In this document: piece after piece, positions 47,555 through 59,868 of the stretch
How the letters are laid out: every line of letters starts with the position of its first letter
Position numbering within the stretch: the stretch's first letter is position 1
Assembly: GCF_018873765.1 (NCBI RefSeq)
Contig: NC_057926.1
Location: 51,875,878-51,939,877 of the forward strand
Direction: 5' to 3'
Length of the DNA stretch: 64,000 bases
Source of the DNA: Telopea speciosissima
Taxonomy: Eukaryota; Streptophyta; Magnoliopsida; Proteales; Proteaceae
Notes under the pieces: generated by a model
Databases searched by the model: none
What the model was told of the DNA's origin: nothing
The model's input: only the letters and a program-made list of their open reading frames with translations
Made by a program: the position numbers and the translations under genes

Positions 47555-47810
47555 AGTGATTCTTCGTATTTGTAGTTAATCAATAATATTTACCATATTT
47601 AGGGTACATTTATATTTAGGGTTTTTAACCCTAATTTGGAATGTGAAATAATACGGTGTATCATAGACTTCCATTATAATATTTTGATCGGATTGATCGA
47701 TCGATCGTAACTCTCAAACACCATTCGATCGTATTATGATATTCCAATTATATTAAGGTTGCATGCATACGAATAGAATCAGATTAAAAAGTCTACTAAT
47801 TGCAATTAAG

Positions 47811-48385
47811 TGTCGTAATTGCAAACATCAATCGATCAAGTCTCTCCGACAACATTCGATTGCTCTGCAATATTCTTACATGTCGTAATTGCAAATGTCA
47901 ATCGATCAAGGCTCTCTGACAACATGTGATTGTTCAACGATATTCTTATATGTCACAATTGCAAATGTCAATCACCCAAGGCTCTCTGACAACATCTGAT
48001 TGTTCCACGATATTCTTATATGTCGTAGCTGTAAATGTCAATCAATCAAGACTCTCTGACAACATCTGATTGCCCTAAGGATTTCTTATATGTCATAATT
48101 GCAAATGTCAATCGATTAAGGCTTTCTAACAACATGCAATTACTTCGTGATATCCCAAGGCTCTCTGACAACATCTGAATGCTCTGCAATTTTCTTATAT
48201 GTCGGAGTTGCAAATGTCAATCGATCAAGGCTCTCTGACAACATCTGATTGCTTTGAAATATTCTTATATGTCATGATTACTAATGTCAATCGATCAAGG
48301 CTCTCTGACAATATCCGATTGCTCTGCAATATTCTTATATGTCATAGGTACAAATGTTAATCGATCAAGGATCTCTGACAATATA
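47811..48385. repeat. 70-bp minisatellite
   Basis: About eight imperfect tandem copies of a 70-bp unit starting tgtcgtaattgcaaatgtca and containing atcgatcaaggctctctgac. One unit is a longer hybrid (about 48091-48200). It ends about 90 bp before the LTR at 48473. Confidence 0.9.
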
Positions 48386-48472
48386 GGTTCTCTAATTGTT
48401 GCATTAAATCTCTTAATTATGAATCAATATAGGTTCTCTGATGCCATCCGATTGCTTTATGTTAGGTGCAAA

Positions 48473-49650
48473 TGTGGTAGAGGCACCCAAATTGGTAGTT
48501 ATCAGCTTATGTAATTAGGTGTAGTATAGAAAGTTATCCGATAATGGGAAAATGGGTTTAGTTATTAGAAGTGGATAGTTATTAGAAGTTATCTTAACCG
48601 TGTTGTGTAATTTTTAAATAGTTTAAAAATAATAAATGAAGAAGACTTTTGAATCCCTAAATTATCGCTAAAAGAGAAAAGAGATGAGGTAGGTTTCCTC
48701 ACCGATGCCAAGATGCAAGGCTTCGTCTGTAAAACCAAAACCCTTATTTTCTCTTCTATATTTTCTATCTTAGCTCCTCCGATAATTTATTTATTTCTTT
48801 CTTTTTCTCTCATTCCTCTCTTGTGCACGTATCATCTGGTATCAGATCCGAGGGATGGATCAATGGGTGGAAAAGTTGGAACCAGAGGTGAGTATGCTCA
48901 AGGAAAGATGACAACAAATCTTAACGAAATTGGAAGGACAACCACATCTTCTCTCAAGGCTCAACAAGCTATTTGAGAGGCTGAGTCCACGTCACCAACC
49001 CACACGAACCTCTACTTTACAATAGAGTTACACTCCTAAGCTAGTCAAGCTTGACTTTTCCCGCTACAATAGCAACGATAATACCACCAATTGAAAGTGT
49101 AAGGCAGAGATGACCAACAAGTACAAGGCAAACTTCCAACGACGCAAAATAAACAAGAGATTCTCCATCCTAAACCACAAGAAGTGTTGGATCGGAAAAT
49201 TCCCAAACGCAAAGAATAGATGTTACATTTATCCATTGGCAAGAAATGTAACCAGATGAAGCAAATTTGGAATTATTCCACCAAGATCTGGGATCCGGGT
49301 TATTTTAATTTTTATTGTAACTTGGATGCTCTGAAAATTCAATTCTTAAATGGCCTTGAGGACAAGACCAAATTTAAGAGGGATGGATTGTTCCATGCAC
49401 TTGTGGTAGAGGACCACCTATTGGTAGTTATCAACTTATGCAATTAGGTGTAGTATGGGAAATTATCCGATAATGGGAAAGTAAGTTTAATTATTAGAAG
49501 TTATCTTAACCGTGGTGTGTAATCTTTAAAAAGTTTACAAACTATTAATGAAGAAGACTTTTGAATCCCTAAATTATCTCTAAAAGATATGAGGTAGGCT
49601 TCCTCACCCAAGCCAAGACGCAAGGTTTCATCTCTAAAGCCAAAACCACT
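48473..49650 (+). mobile_element. Ty3/gypsy-type deletion derivative
   Basis: The 5' LTR is 48473-48834 (TGTGGTAGAGG…GTATCA). After a 2-bp gap comes tggtatcagatcc (from 48837), a match to the initiator-tRNA-Met primer-binding site. A gag start follows (atggatcaatgggtggaaaa, MDQWVEKLEPEVSML in a broken frame) and a KLVKLDFSRYN-like piece at about 49040, typical of gypsy gag. A second copy of the LTR start lies at 49402 and is readable to about 49650. Nearly all of gag-pol is missing, so the element cannot move itself. Confidence 0.75.
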
Positions 49651-50823
49651 ATGCCTAAGGAAATTTAACGCTTCACCATTTGCCACATGGCAGAACATGG
49701 ATTAGCCATGTGATAGAAGACCAGGCAAGCATCACTTTGGTACTATTTCACTTTAAAATGAGTAGGGGAAGTAATTAAATTAAAAAAAGATGTAATTTTT
49801 TTTTTTATTATCTTAGATTCAACTCCATTTGATGGCATTTTGGTAACATTCTAAAACTTTGAATTAGAGTTTGAGTCACTATCCTTGCTTACTTTGGACA
49901 AAAAGTTGGTCATTGAGATGTATGTGGGGTCCTCTATCATATGACTAACCCATGTCTTGCCAAATGACAAACAGTGAATCATCATACTTCACCACGAATT
50001 GTGTTGACGTCTCGAAGGACCTTTCTTATTTGGATAATAACATATATATTACTAAAGGGAAAGACTTATAAAAGCAATATGCCTTGATGTGCTTATCAAG
50101 GTGTTGTCCCAAATATGTATCAAATGGTAGATCTTATGGGATCCAAATTTGGCCCGGACAAAGTTTGTCAAATGGCGAAATAGAGGTTTGAAAAAAATCA
50201 AGACTATAAAAGAGTCATTACAAGAAGAGAGAGCAAGGCCAATACATGAATGGGTAGAGTACTATTGTAAGCGTGCATGGACATGCAAGTGTGAATACAC
50301 AAGGTGGGTATTTGATTGAATTAGATAAAAAAAAATTAACATATGACTAATAAAAGTCATATATACCACTATACCAGCTATGCAATAGTCAAAATTGTCA
50401 CCTTATCATTACATTTTCAAATCCCAATTCCATGCATAATTCATATAACGTCCAACGAAGAAGTTATGAGACATCTACAAGTTAGAAATCTTGTTTCTAC
50501 TTTTATAGTTTATCGACTCACTTCATATCTCATATCATGAGTGGTCTCTAGCCTCTACTCCTCCTTTTCCAAATCCGAAGAAGTTCTCCTATGTATGTTA
50601 CTAAATGGGTGGGTTTTTTTTGTTAAATTATAGTTAAAATTTAACACATGACTAATACAAGTTATATATACCACAATACTATTTATCCAATAGTTAGAAT
50701 TGTCACATCATCATTTCATGTGACACAATGAGATGATCTGCCTTAACAAGCTTTTCAAGGCCGGGCAGTTCAAATGAAATATTCATTACTAAACTAGTTT
50801 AGAAATTACAACTTCACTCGCCA
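49651..50823. other. Intergenic, nothing firm
   Basis: Two related segments around cacatgactaatacaagtta (about 50340-50410 and 50640-50720) repeat each other. No coding signal. Confidence 0.45.
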
Positions 50824-50945
50824 TGTGAAATGACTGCCACGCCTTCATGAATTTTCACTTTTCCATGGAGTGTTGCAGTCATTTGGTGCAGTCCTGTGTC
50901 TGAGCACAAGGACCACACACCACACGTGATCAGGTAGTGTTATTT
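50824..50945. repeat. Foldback-like element, GATCATTTYGCAC family
   Basis: gtgaaatgactgccacgcct … gtgttgcagtcatttggtgc … gtgtctgagcacaagg. Confidence 0.55.
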
Positions 50946-51021
50946 CTCCTTTTTTCTTAAATATGATTAAGAGACAGAAAAGGAAAAGTACATGGTGCTC
51001 CATTCTGTAAGTATCCCTGCT

Positions 51022-52050
51022 AAAATGCCAGTTGTCTAATGGCATGCAAGTACGATCTTAACCCTTCTGCTTTGTAGAATGGATCATCTGCACGTATCAA
51101 TAGGTGAACGTACATCTCAAAGTCAATCATATCTTAATTTTGTTTCCATAAAAACCCCTCCTCCCCTTGTAAATGACAAAAATAAGATAGGTGGTTGACT
51201 CTCACATGTACGTTCACCTGTTGATACATACAGCAGATTCAACAACGGAACCGAACTCTCTGCTCTGGCATAGCTGGCCAGATAAGCAATGGTTAGTCCG
51301 TCCAACTAATAAAATTTGAATAGTGGGTCTCATATCTGCATTGTATCCAATTGTCTGTCACAACCTCTTGGAGTTTTTTTTTCCGATCGAAACGGCCTCT
51401 TGGAGTTGAAATGTCAAGTTTTTCTCTATTATATAGTTCACCACCTGGCAAACAATGACCATAAATCTGGCAGGGAATGAAACAAGCATATGAAGCTGGA
51501 AAAGAATAAAAAAATAAATAAGAATATTTATGTTTTTAATTAATTGTTTTTTTCAATAAAAAAAATGAAAAGTAAGAATATATATATTTTTAAATTGATA
51601 TTATTTTAGGAATGATTGAGTTTTCGCATACCCACAGTACGTGGTCAAGGAACCAAAGGGTTCGGATAGTGTACATAGAGTATAGGGGACCAATGAGGGT
51701 GTCATCAACTTTGTACTATATGGGGTAGTTCATTAATGAAGATGAATCCTCGGCAAGTACGCTCACTTGAACGGATATCTTATTCTTTGGTGTCAACACT
51801 TGTCCCGTTTGCTTCCATTTATACCCATCTTCACCCTTTTTAAGTGAAAATAAGTGGGACATGTGTTGGCACACAGACATACGAGCTGTCTTGCTAAGGA
51901 TATTAAGCATTGTCTTATTCGTGTATTCTGAGTATGCTTTGAGGGGTGTTAAAATGATGAGTAATCCTAAACTCCGATTACTATCGGTGGATCAATTCTC
52001 AACATTCATGACCCTTGGGGTATAAGAAACTCTCTCGAATAATTTTATTT
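51022..52050. repeat. Long repeat unit U4
   Basis: Fourth copy, 6 kb away. It carries an insertion at about 51080-51260 similar to the filler in pseudogene E (cataaaaacccctcctcc … gttcacctgttgatac). Confidence 0.7.
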
Positions 52051-52265
52051 TATTTATTTATTTATTTTTTGATAATCACAAATAAGAAAAAATGTATTTT
52101 AATTTTTATTTATTTATTTCTTACCAAACACACACGTACTAAAGGAATTGACTAATAGACCATGAATGCCAAAAGGGGTGAGCAGGTTCATTCACCATTA
52201 TCATTTGAGAGAGAGAGAGATAGAGAGAGTTGGTTCTGAGCATGTGGCATAGGGAGCAAAGGATA

Positions 52266-52446
52266 CAGATCCTCTACGTCGCGCTGCCTGTAGCAGCCTG
52301 AGCGGCGAAGACTGAGCCGCACGTGCAAAGATCGTCTTACCCGTGCCCAAACACCTTGCCCGAGCAGGGGTAAGGCGATCATTACACGCGCGGCCCAGTC
52401 TGTGCCGTACAGACCGCTACGGGCAGCTGCGCCATAGAGGACCTGT
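52266..52446. repeat. Foldback element, GATCCTCTAC family
   Basis: cagatcctctacgtcgcgct with gccatagaggacctg; core cgagcaggggtaaggcgatc. Confidence 0.8.
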
Positions 52447-53649
52447 GTTGAGTAAGCACATCAATAAGGAGTGAATGATTTCGTAAATAGGGGCAAAGAG
52501 GTCATTTTAGGTGAAGAAGAGGTTGATAGAGAAAGGGTGCTAACACATATCCTCCAGTAACGGCTCAAAAGATCCTTTTTCCTTAAAAGGTGTCATTTTG
52601 CATTCCCTCCATGTATGTAATTGTAAACTCACTTGCTGAATATCTAATGTATGAAAGACCCTTATTAAATGAATAAAAACTCTAATCAAAATCTAAGAAA
52701 TACGTATATCACTTGGAAATCTATTACAAAAGAGATCGATCCATCCACTTCAGATGACCACACCCCTGCTAGGCAGCTTGTGGAATGGCTCTCTAGCAGC
52801 CCTTTTTGGATATATAATCCCCAACAATTTCAACTGTGGGTCGACTGCACAGCGATGGGCCAGATTTTTGCACAGCAATGGCCAGGAGCCGGGAATGTTT
52901 ACTAGTAGTGGTTGCAAGGGCTGCCTGCTCCTGCAAAGCTGATAGGCAGCGGTTTCACATTGTTGTGTCCTTATGGGTTCTTCTAAGACCTGATTCTTGT
53001 GAAATATAAAAATAAATAAAGAAATAATCAGAAACTCTCTTACAGTTTAGCTCAAAAAAGATTTTCATTAATGATTTTTTTATAAATGAATCATAAACAA
53101 AAATAAAATGTACATTTTCATTGGATCAAGATTCTCTCCACTATTCCCAATATCAATCCCCATTTTAACTTTTCTCACATTAAAGTTTTCATGATTTGCA
53201 GAAGTGCAAACCCTCACATTCTTGGTTTCAAATTCCTTGGACTCACAAGTGTTGAAACCTTCCTCATTCAATCCAACATTAATATTATGTGAGTATTGTG
53301 TTTTAGCAGCCAACACCTAAAATTGTTGCATGGTAGACACTGATGATATGCATCAGTTAACCTAGGGCTATTGTCAATGTGGAAAGAATCATCTGATGAC
53401 ATGGAAATTTCTCACCTGGTTGTTCAAAAGGAAAAAAAAAAATCCATTGGTGAATTTGGGAGATTCTGATTTTCTTGCAAACTATTCTAGGAAAACATGT
53501 TCTCGTCCAAACCAATCATTAAGTGGGGCGGCTTGCCTCGACTTTCCATTCCTTTGCTTTAACCTTTGATCCGTAATTGTAGATCTTTAGGAATTAAATT
53601 CCAACTTCTGATTTACATCAGCAAATAGATTGCCTGTAGAAGTAAAAGA
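52447..53649. other. Intergenic, nothing recognised
   Basis: Short frames only (52669-52905 +, 53080-53316 -), without domain features. Confidence 0.45.
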
Positions 53650-54305
53650 ATATTGTTTTGGTTGGAATAATGAAATTTGTGTGGCTCCTAAATTTTTTTT
53701 CCAGCAATCGAGTCAAAATGGAAACGGTATAGGAATAGGGTTCTCAACGCAAGGAATCTGTTGTGAACATTTAATAAAAATTCAAGAAGAAGAGTTTGAT
53801 CCAATTTCATTAGTTTACTCCAATATCTCATTTTCTTCTATTGTATGGATCGAGTAATTTTTTTTCTAAGTAAGATATGATGGCATTGTTTTAATTTTTT
53901 TTTTATTTATCAATCTTACGATGTACTTATATTGAATCAAGTGAATACAGCCTTCCTTCCTTGTATCTTTCCACTGTAAAGGTATTGCTCTTCCAGCGAG
54001 GTTTACATGACAGTCCAATAACCACTAACACATACTCCAAAAATAAAACGAGGATCCGGTGTCTTTGTCATCAGAATTATGTGTCCCAATAAAATAAAAA
54101 GTATTTTTGTTTATAATCAATAGGAAAATTTCTTTGACTCCCTCCCTTAGACTTATATTCTATTTACTCAAGCTCTCCTATTTAAACTTTTGCATCTGAT
54201 TCCCCCCAAAAGCAAACTCTTACCTCTTTTTCTCCCATGTTAATTTAAAATACCAAAATTACCCCTTCATGATTGAATTGTGTCATTTATTTTTTATTTT
54301 TTTTA

Positions 54306-54467
54306 GGGAAGCAAATTTTTGTATGGGAGTGTGGTCTACGCCAACACTCCCATGTGTCTATCTCTCTCCTTAAAACAAGGGGGGCAGATGTGTCTTTTCA
54401 CATGGAGAGAGATAGACTCATGGGAGTGCTGGTGTAGGTCACACTTCCGGACAGAGAACTTTTTCCC
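54306..54467. repeat. Foldback element, GTTTTCTGTCCGGGAGTG family, flanked by TTTTTTTTA
   Basis: Sister of 38725-38893. It sits between two copies of TTTTTTTTA (54297-54305 and 54469-54477), the second shared with the neighbouring long-TIR element. Confidence 0.85.
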
Positions 54468-54477
54468 TTTTTTTTTA

Positions 54478-55662
54478 AGGAAAATTTCTTAGATCCACTA
54501 GATAAGAAAATAAATTACTAGATAAGTAGGTTTAAAATTGTTTTACATTTAGTAGTTTTGATTTTGAAAATATTTACTTAATCCCCATAGTTAGTTATTA
54601 TTTATGGTTTCAAAAAAGAAACAAGAATAAACTTCCTAAAATACCCTAACATCTCTTGTTCTCTCTCCAGTTTTTTTTTCTTTCTTGTTTTTTACATTTT
54701 TATTCAATTCTTTTATTTTTAATCACATTTGATGGGACCCACCACAACCTCCTTTCTCCTCAGAAGGCCGCACCATCCCCGCCGTTGCAATCCTGCAACA
54801 TCACCTAGCTCCCTCTCCCTTTCCTGCTCTCACTCTCCCCTCCCCTGCAACCCCCCCCCCCCCAACCACTATGCTCTCATGACAAGATGAAATTTGGTAA
54901 TCTTAAATCATATTCCATTCGTTTTATAAAAATGTACAGAGACACCTTCATTTCTTTATACAGTCAAAGATTTAGTTTCTTTGTGATTTTGTCTTTCAAT
55001 CATTCCAATTCAAATATTTTTTATCACGTTTGGATGGATTTTGAAATTCTGAAGAAATCATAGAATACAGTTCCCTTATCTCTGAGAATCCACACAAAAC
55101 CACATACTCCGTGACTTACTAATCACCCTCGTGAATCTGCTCAAGAAACCAAGAAATTTCAAAATCACTGGCAGAATTCACCAAAATTGTGACGTTCAAC
55201 CACCCAATTCTATATATGGATCATAACCCAAGTCTGAATTCCATCAAACCGGACTACAAAATATGATTAAAAAATGGAGAGAGATGATGAGATCACAGTG
55301 AGGTAGGGTTGTAAGGTATGGGAGAGTAAGAGTGGGAGAGGGAGAGGGAGGGGAGTTAGAAGTTGGGGTTAAATTGCAGGGTTGTAGCAGCGAGGATGGT
55401 GTGGCCTTGAGGAGAAAGAAGAAGGAGGAGGTGGTGAGTCCCACAAAATATAATTAAAAATGAAAATAAAAATGGAAAGAAGATGAGATACTAGGGTATT
55501 TTAGGAAGTTTAAATTTTATGTTTTCTTGAACCATAAGAAATAACTAACTTTGGGGATTAAGTAAATATTTTCAAAATCAAAACTACTAAATGTAAAACA
55601 ATTTTTAAACTTACTTATCTTGTAATTAATTTTCTTATCTAGTGGATCTAAGAAATTTCCCC
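54478..55662. mobile_element. Long-TIR element with 9-bp target duplication (MULE-like)
   Basis: Ends are inverted copies starting (A/G)GG(A/G)AAATTTCTTAG and extending at least 185 bp (…gatccactagataag…, tttacatttagtagtttt…), with looser similarity towards the centre. It is flanked by TTTTTTTTA (54469-54477 and 55663-55671). The paralogous empty site at about 60561-60569 has a single TTTTTTTTA followed by ttaacag. No transposase frame. Confidence 0.75.
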
Positions 55663-56460
55663 TTTTTTTTATTAACAGAGGTGGGAACTAAGCCATTTAG
55701 GAAAGAAAAAAAAAGCGATTTGCATATTGAAGTTGAAGATGATTCCTCTGTTGACTATAAAGAAACACCTACGAATAAGAAGAAGAATGATGCACGTATT
55801 GCTGCACTGGTCGAGTTTTTTGTGGACCGGAAGATCACATTTGTTGGATTGGGGATTAAAGGGAATGCGGCAAAGGTTTGTGGAACTAGAAACTTTGGCA
55901 ATCGATGCATAAGATTTTCTGGTATGTACAATAGTCCCACAACGGTCCTATCCCACCCTTTGATGGCTGACATCTTCGTCGGCCCACTACGGATCAGGTA
56001 GTCCTTTCTAGGTGGCTCCACCCTGCTCCAGTACCCTTTCCCGGCGGCAGGTAGTCCTTTCCTAGTGCCTCCTACTCTGGCACCAGGTCGCCCCTCCCAA
56101 GTAGCCAACCACAAAGGACGGGTCAATGAAAACACCAATTGATACGATTGGAAGAACTCACCCTCATAAACTGGTCCACAAGGGGAGAGAGCCCAATATT
56201 ATATATGCCTACATCCAATCCCTTATGGGACCGATGTGGGACTATTGTACATAACAGATGCCTAATTGGGTCTAACATAGCGACTAGGAGGCTAGTGTGT
56301 TGAAAGATGAGCAAATTGGATATGCCGCCGTCCATTGTTCTCTTGCAGTAGCTATGGGAAGAAAACTCCAGAAAATATAGAGTTTTATCCCTGCAATCTA
56401 GTCGAAATGGGAACGGTGTAGGAATAGGGTTCTCAACAGGAACATCCTGTGGAAGGTATG

Positions 56461-56563
56461 GAATGTTCATGTACGTGAGCGTACGTGAACGACTTAGATG
56501 GAATCCAATCTGTGGGAATGTTTCATTTGAACGACTCTGAGTTGTTCACGTACATGAACATTC
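56461..56563. repeat. Short palindrome, arms GAATGTTCATGTACGTGA
   Basis: gaatgttcatgta and tacatgaacattc are perfect 13-bp ends; arms continue imperfectly inwards (gtacgtgaacgactta / gagttgttcac). Confidence 0.75.
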
Positions 56564-56746
56564 ACCCCCTCACGTACGTTCATGCGGTGACCCCTTTACT
56601 AATATTCCAGAATTTTCACTGAATGGGGAGGGAGAGGTGTGAGTGGAAAGGTTTTGAAACTCAAAATGGGTGTATTTTTAGGTCTGGATCCGTCGCTTCG
56701 AGAGGATCGATCTTCAAGAGGTTAATGGGCTGAATTTTTATTACCT

Positions 56747-56910
56747 GCGGTTCCCCTGCCCGGTACGGTTCCCTCGTGCCTCTAATAAAAGGGGGGTGGA
56801 CTCCACCCGAGCAGTGTGTTCGGTCAAGGGGTGGAATGATCATTTCAGTCCTCCTATGAGAGGAACCGCACAACTGTACCAATCAGTGAACCTCAGGGGA
56901 TAAATGAATT
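56747..56910. repeat. Foldback element with shared ends and core
   Basis: tgcggttcccctgcccggta and cctatgagaggaaccgcac; core gtggaatgatcatttcagtc. Confidence 0.65.
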
Positions 56911-57945
56911 TTTACCCCGTGTCTTCTAATGAGGCCCGCACTGCAACTCACTGGAAGATTAGTAAGTTAGAGAGGATTTTGATCCAATTTCATTAGTTTA
57001 CTCCAATATCTCACTTTCTTATATTGTATGACTCGAATAATTTTTTTCTAAGATATGATGCTACAATGGTACCTTGAAACCATCCCAACATTGTTTCAGT
57101 GTATGGTGACATTACCAATATTCAGCGAATAAAAATTAATAGTTATTTTCTTAACTGCCAATTCCATGGTTTTAATGTACGGTACCTATACCTCAAATCA
57201 TGGCCAATTCTCAACCCCTTTATTTTTTTTTTGTCAAAATCTGATCCTTCCAGATCATCCGAATCCCACCCCAAATAAAGTAAAAAGAAAAAGTTTTTTT
57301 TTTTATTTAAATCAATCAATTTAAGGGTTAGATTTAGGTATGCTGTCAGGAATTTGGTTTCAATAGTTTGTATATACATGGTCGGTCTAAACTCGGACCG
57401 ATAAGGTGTTCAGTCTATAACAATCAAATCGAGAATTGATAGCTATTGGCCCATTATTCATTTCTTTTAACGATTTTTTTTATTGGTCTAGTATCGGTTT
57501 TTCATATATAAAAAAGTGTAAACAAATAATAGTTTTTACGGATTTAGTGTTTTTTTTATCGTTTTTTTTTTTAATTTCGGTCAGTCCACTCAATATTGAT
57601 TTTTTATCGGTTCGAAAAACACCAAAGCAATTAGAAGTTTGGTTGGTCAGTTGTGATCTAATTGGTTCAACCGGGTCAGTCTGATTCTTTGTAGAACTGG
57701 TCTATATATTAACCCCTTTAACCCCAATATCAGTAGTTTTTTTTTACAAGATTTTAAGCTTAGACGAAATTTTCATTCTTCGATTAAATTTCTTTTCTTC
57801 TCGCGTAATCCTTGTCTCTCACTCTCTCCTCGATCACGACGAACCCTTTTTTATCCTTCTCTGCTAACTAACATAACTAAAACGTACCTCGCTTCTCTCC
57901 ACATCCTCAGCTTCTGCAAAAGCTTAAACCCCCATATCCATATAT

Positions 57946-58016
57946 CTACTCTCATAGGGGGCAGAAATGACTACCCTACCCCCTGCCCGGGTGGGATCCA
58001 CGCCCCCCTAATAGAT
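57946..58016. repeat. Half foldback with reversed core
   Basis: cagaaatgactaccctaccc then ctgcccgggtgggatccacg, the reverse of the 60710/62484 core. Confidence 0.5.
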
Positions 58017-58370
58017 GTAATGAAAAAAACAGAGAGGCAGGCAAATGGAGACGATAATTTTCCCTCTCTGCGATCTCATTCTCCTTCTTCTTCTTATGCT
58101 TAATTAATAAACTTAAAAGACGGTTCCGTAGCAGTTGGGATTGGAATCGGCCTTCAAGAAAATCAAGAATCGCTCCATATATTAAAAAACAAAAAATTTC
58201 TAGGGTTTCAGGTTTGAATAGGCTGTATTGGATCGGTCGGAATCAGGATCGACAACGACGGAGCGATTCCCAGCATGACCTAACTTCATTCTACCTTTCT
58301 CCATCTGTTCTCATATATTTTGATGTTTCCAGTGATATATATCTACCAGTGTAGCTCTAGCATCAAGAGA

Positions 58371-58544
58371 GGATACGGATCTTCTACGGCGTGGGCTGCC
58401 CGTCTTGCCGTGCTGCACATACACAAGGCGGCGCATATTGATCGCCTTACCCCGGCCCGAGCGAGGGTAAGGTGGTCATTGTGCATGGCTATGTGTTTGC
58501 GCAACACAGGCAGGACAAGGCAGTGCACCGTAGAAGATTTGTGT
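58371..58544. repeat. Foldback element, GATCCTCTAC family
   Basis: ggatacggatcttctacggc with gcaccgtagaagatttgtg; core gagggtaaggtggtcattgt. Confidence 0.8.
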
Positions 58545-58680
58545 TGGTCGAGAGAGGAAATGTTTGAAGTTATCGGATACCCACTTGATTTGTTGGAAGA
58601 AAGATCACTACTATGGTTATTTCCAATGGGTACTTATTTACATCAGTATTTTTTTTTTTATTATGTTTTTGGGCAAAAGA

Positions 58681-58800
58681 AACGTTACCCGTGCATGAAA
58701 TGACCAATGCAGTCCTTTCCGCCTTTCCAAGGGTGCGTTGATCATTTTGCACGCTGCTGTGCCTGAACGGAGGTACACGCCACGATGATGCGACACCAGT
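58681..58800. repeat. Foldback-like element, GATCATTTYGCAC family
   Basis: gcatgaaatgaccaatgcag … ggtgcgttgatcattttgca … gtgcctgaacggag. Confidence 0.5.
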
Positions 58801-58879
58801 TAACGTTCTTTCTCCCTATATTTATTATCTTTTCTGTATATCTACATTGTGTCAGAAGAAATCATGCAATTCACTAATA

Positions 58880-59225
58880 ATTAAATTCTTTTTGGTGTGA
58901 AAGATCTTCATGCAGAAATATGGCAACCAGCTGATATAGAGTTCTTCTCCGGCATGCAGAATACTTCATGCTGTCAAGAGGTACATGTTTGGCTTGATTC
59001 TCACAAAACTCAATTCTAACAATATTTGTTAATGATCTGATAGTTTTTTTTTTTTTCTTTTGTTTTTGCAGCTCTTTTTTGCAGCTCTTGGCCATGGAAA
59101 CAATTGATGAAGCTATGAATATTGATTATCATTATGTTGATCCAGAACTTTTTTCTTTTTTGGTAAAGATGTTGATCCAGAACTTGCTAAAGACATTTAC
59201 AAGCACGGGAAAGAATATGAAGTAC
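58880..59225 (+). pseudogene. Exon-like remnants of an unrecognised gene
   Basis: One frame reads DLHAEIWQPADIEFFSGMQN before a gtacatg. After ttttgcag another reads METIDEAMNIDYHYVDPEL, with a later AKDIYKHGKEYE before gtacgt. The text gttgatccagaactt occurs twice around a T-rich insert, which breaks the second frame. Family unknown. Confidence 0.3.
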
Positions 59226-59469
59226 GTACTATTTAATTATTTATTTATCTTCCAATGGTTATAATTTTATTAATTAATACTTTTCATTTATTTATATATT
59301 TTTATTTGACAATACATTACCCAATATGGAGAGCGGTTTGAAAGAATATAAACATTGATGTGCGAGAAGTACTGATTGATTGGATCGTGGTGGTAGGCGA
59401 CATCAGCCAACCTTATATATCTACTATCTAGTAGTTAATATTGTTGTTTCAATCTATTAAAATGCAATT

Positions 59470-59620
59470 TGGATCCTATAGGGCCAAACAGCCAGCCGAG
59501 TGATCATTGTGCGGCCTCATACGGGCAGGGCATGGAACCCCTTCGGGCGGGGCGGTTATTTCGCCCTTGCCTATGGGAGGCCGCACAATGGCTGCTTGAT
59601 GCCCAGTTGTAAGGGATCAG
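59470..59620. repeat. Foldback element with shared core
   Basis: ggatcctatagggccaaaca … gatcattgtgcggcctc pairs with gaggccgcacaatggctgct … gtaagggatc; inner ggcggttatttcgcccttgc. Confidence 0.7.
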
Positions 59621-59868
59621 AATCCATTACAATGCTTCTTAAACTAATTAACTTAATCCATTACAATGATTCTTAAACTAATTAACTTTCCTTCTTCACA
59701 TGCAGGCTTGTGAAATATGTAGTATCTCACTTGAGACCATCTATCTAACCATCAATTATGTTAATCGCAATATTTCCAACAATGCGTTACAGATAAATTA
59801 CAATTAATTAGAATTGTTACTTGATGATAGCAATGTAACTTACAGCTTTATATAGAAAATGATATTAA

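Larger units (their letters stand above)
53650..56000 (+). pseudogene. Duplicated fragment of an unrecognised gene, copy 1, split by insertions
   Basis: A first frame ends …EEEFDPISLVYSNISFSSI-VWIE and stop (53857). After about 500 bp and two mobile insertions (54306-54467 and 54478-55662) an acceptor-like tttattaacag at 55671-55679 precedes a frame with VGTKPFRKEKK … VDYKETPTNKKKNDARIAAL … FFVDRKITFVGLGIKGNA (to 56001). The partner copy at 59869-60700 keeps the same order. I do not recognise the family. The conserved acceptor and lysine-rich segment suggest real exons of a duplicated host gene. Confidence 0.4.

Noticed and set aside
47811-48385. Possible CRISPR-like array
   Set aside because: The 70-bp units are contiguous tandem copies without unique spacers, in a plant genome: a minisatellite.
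56123-56470. 115-codon minus-strand frame with a cttatgggaccgatgtggga motif
   Set aside because: Looks like repeat-end sequence; no domain recognised and no splice partner found.
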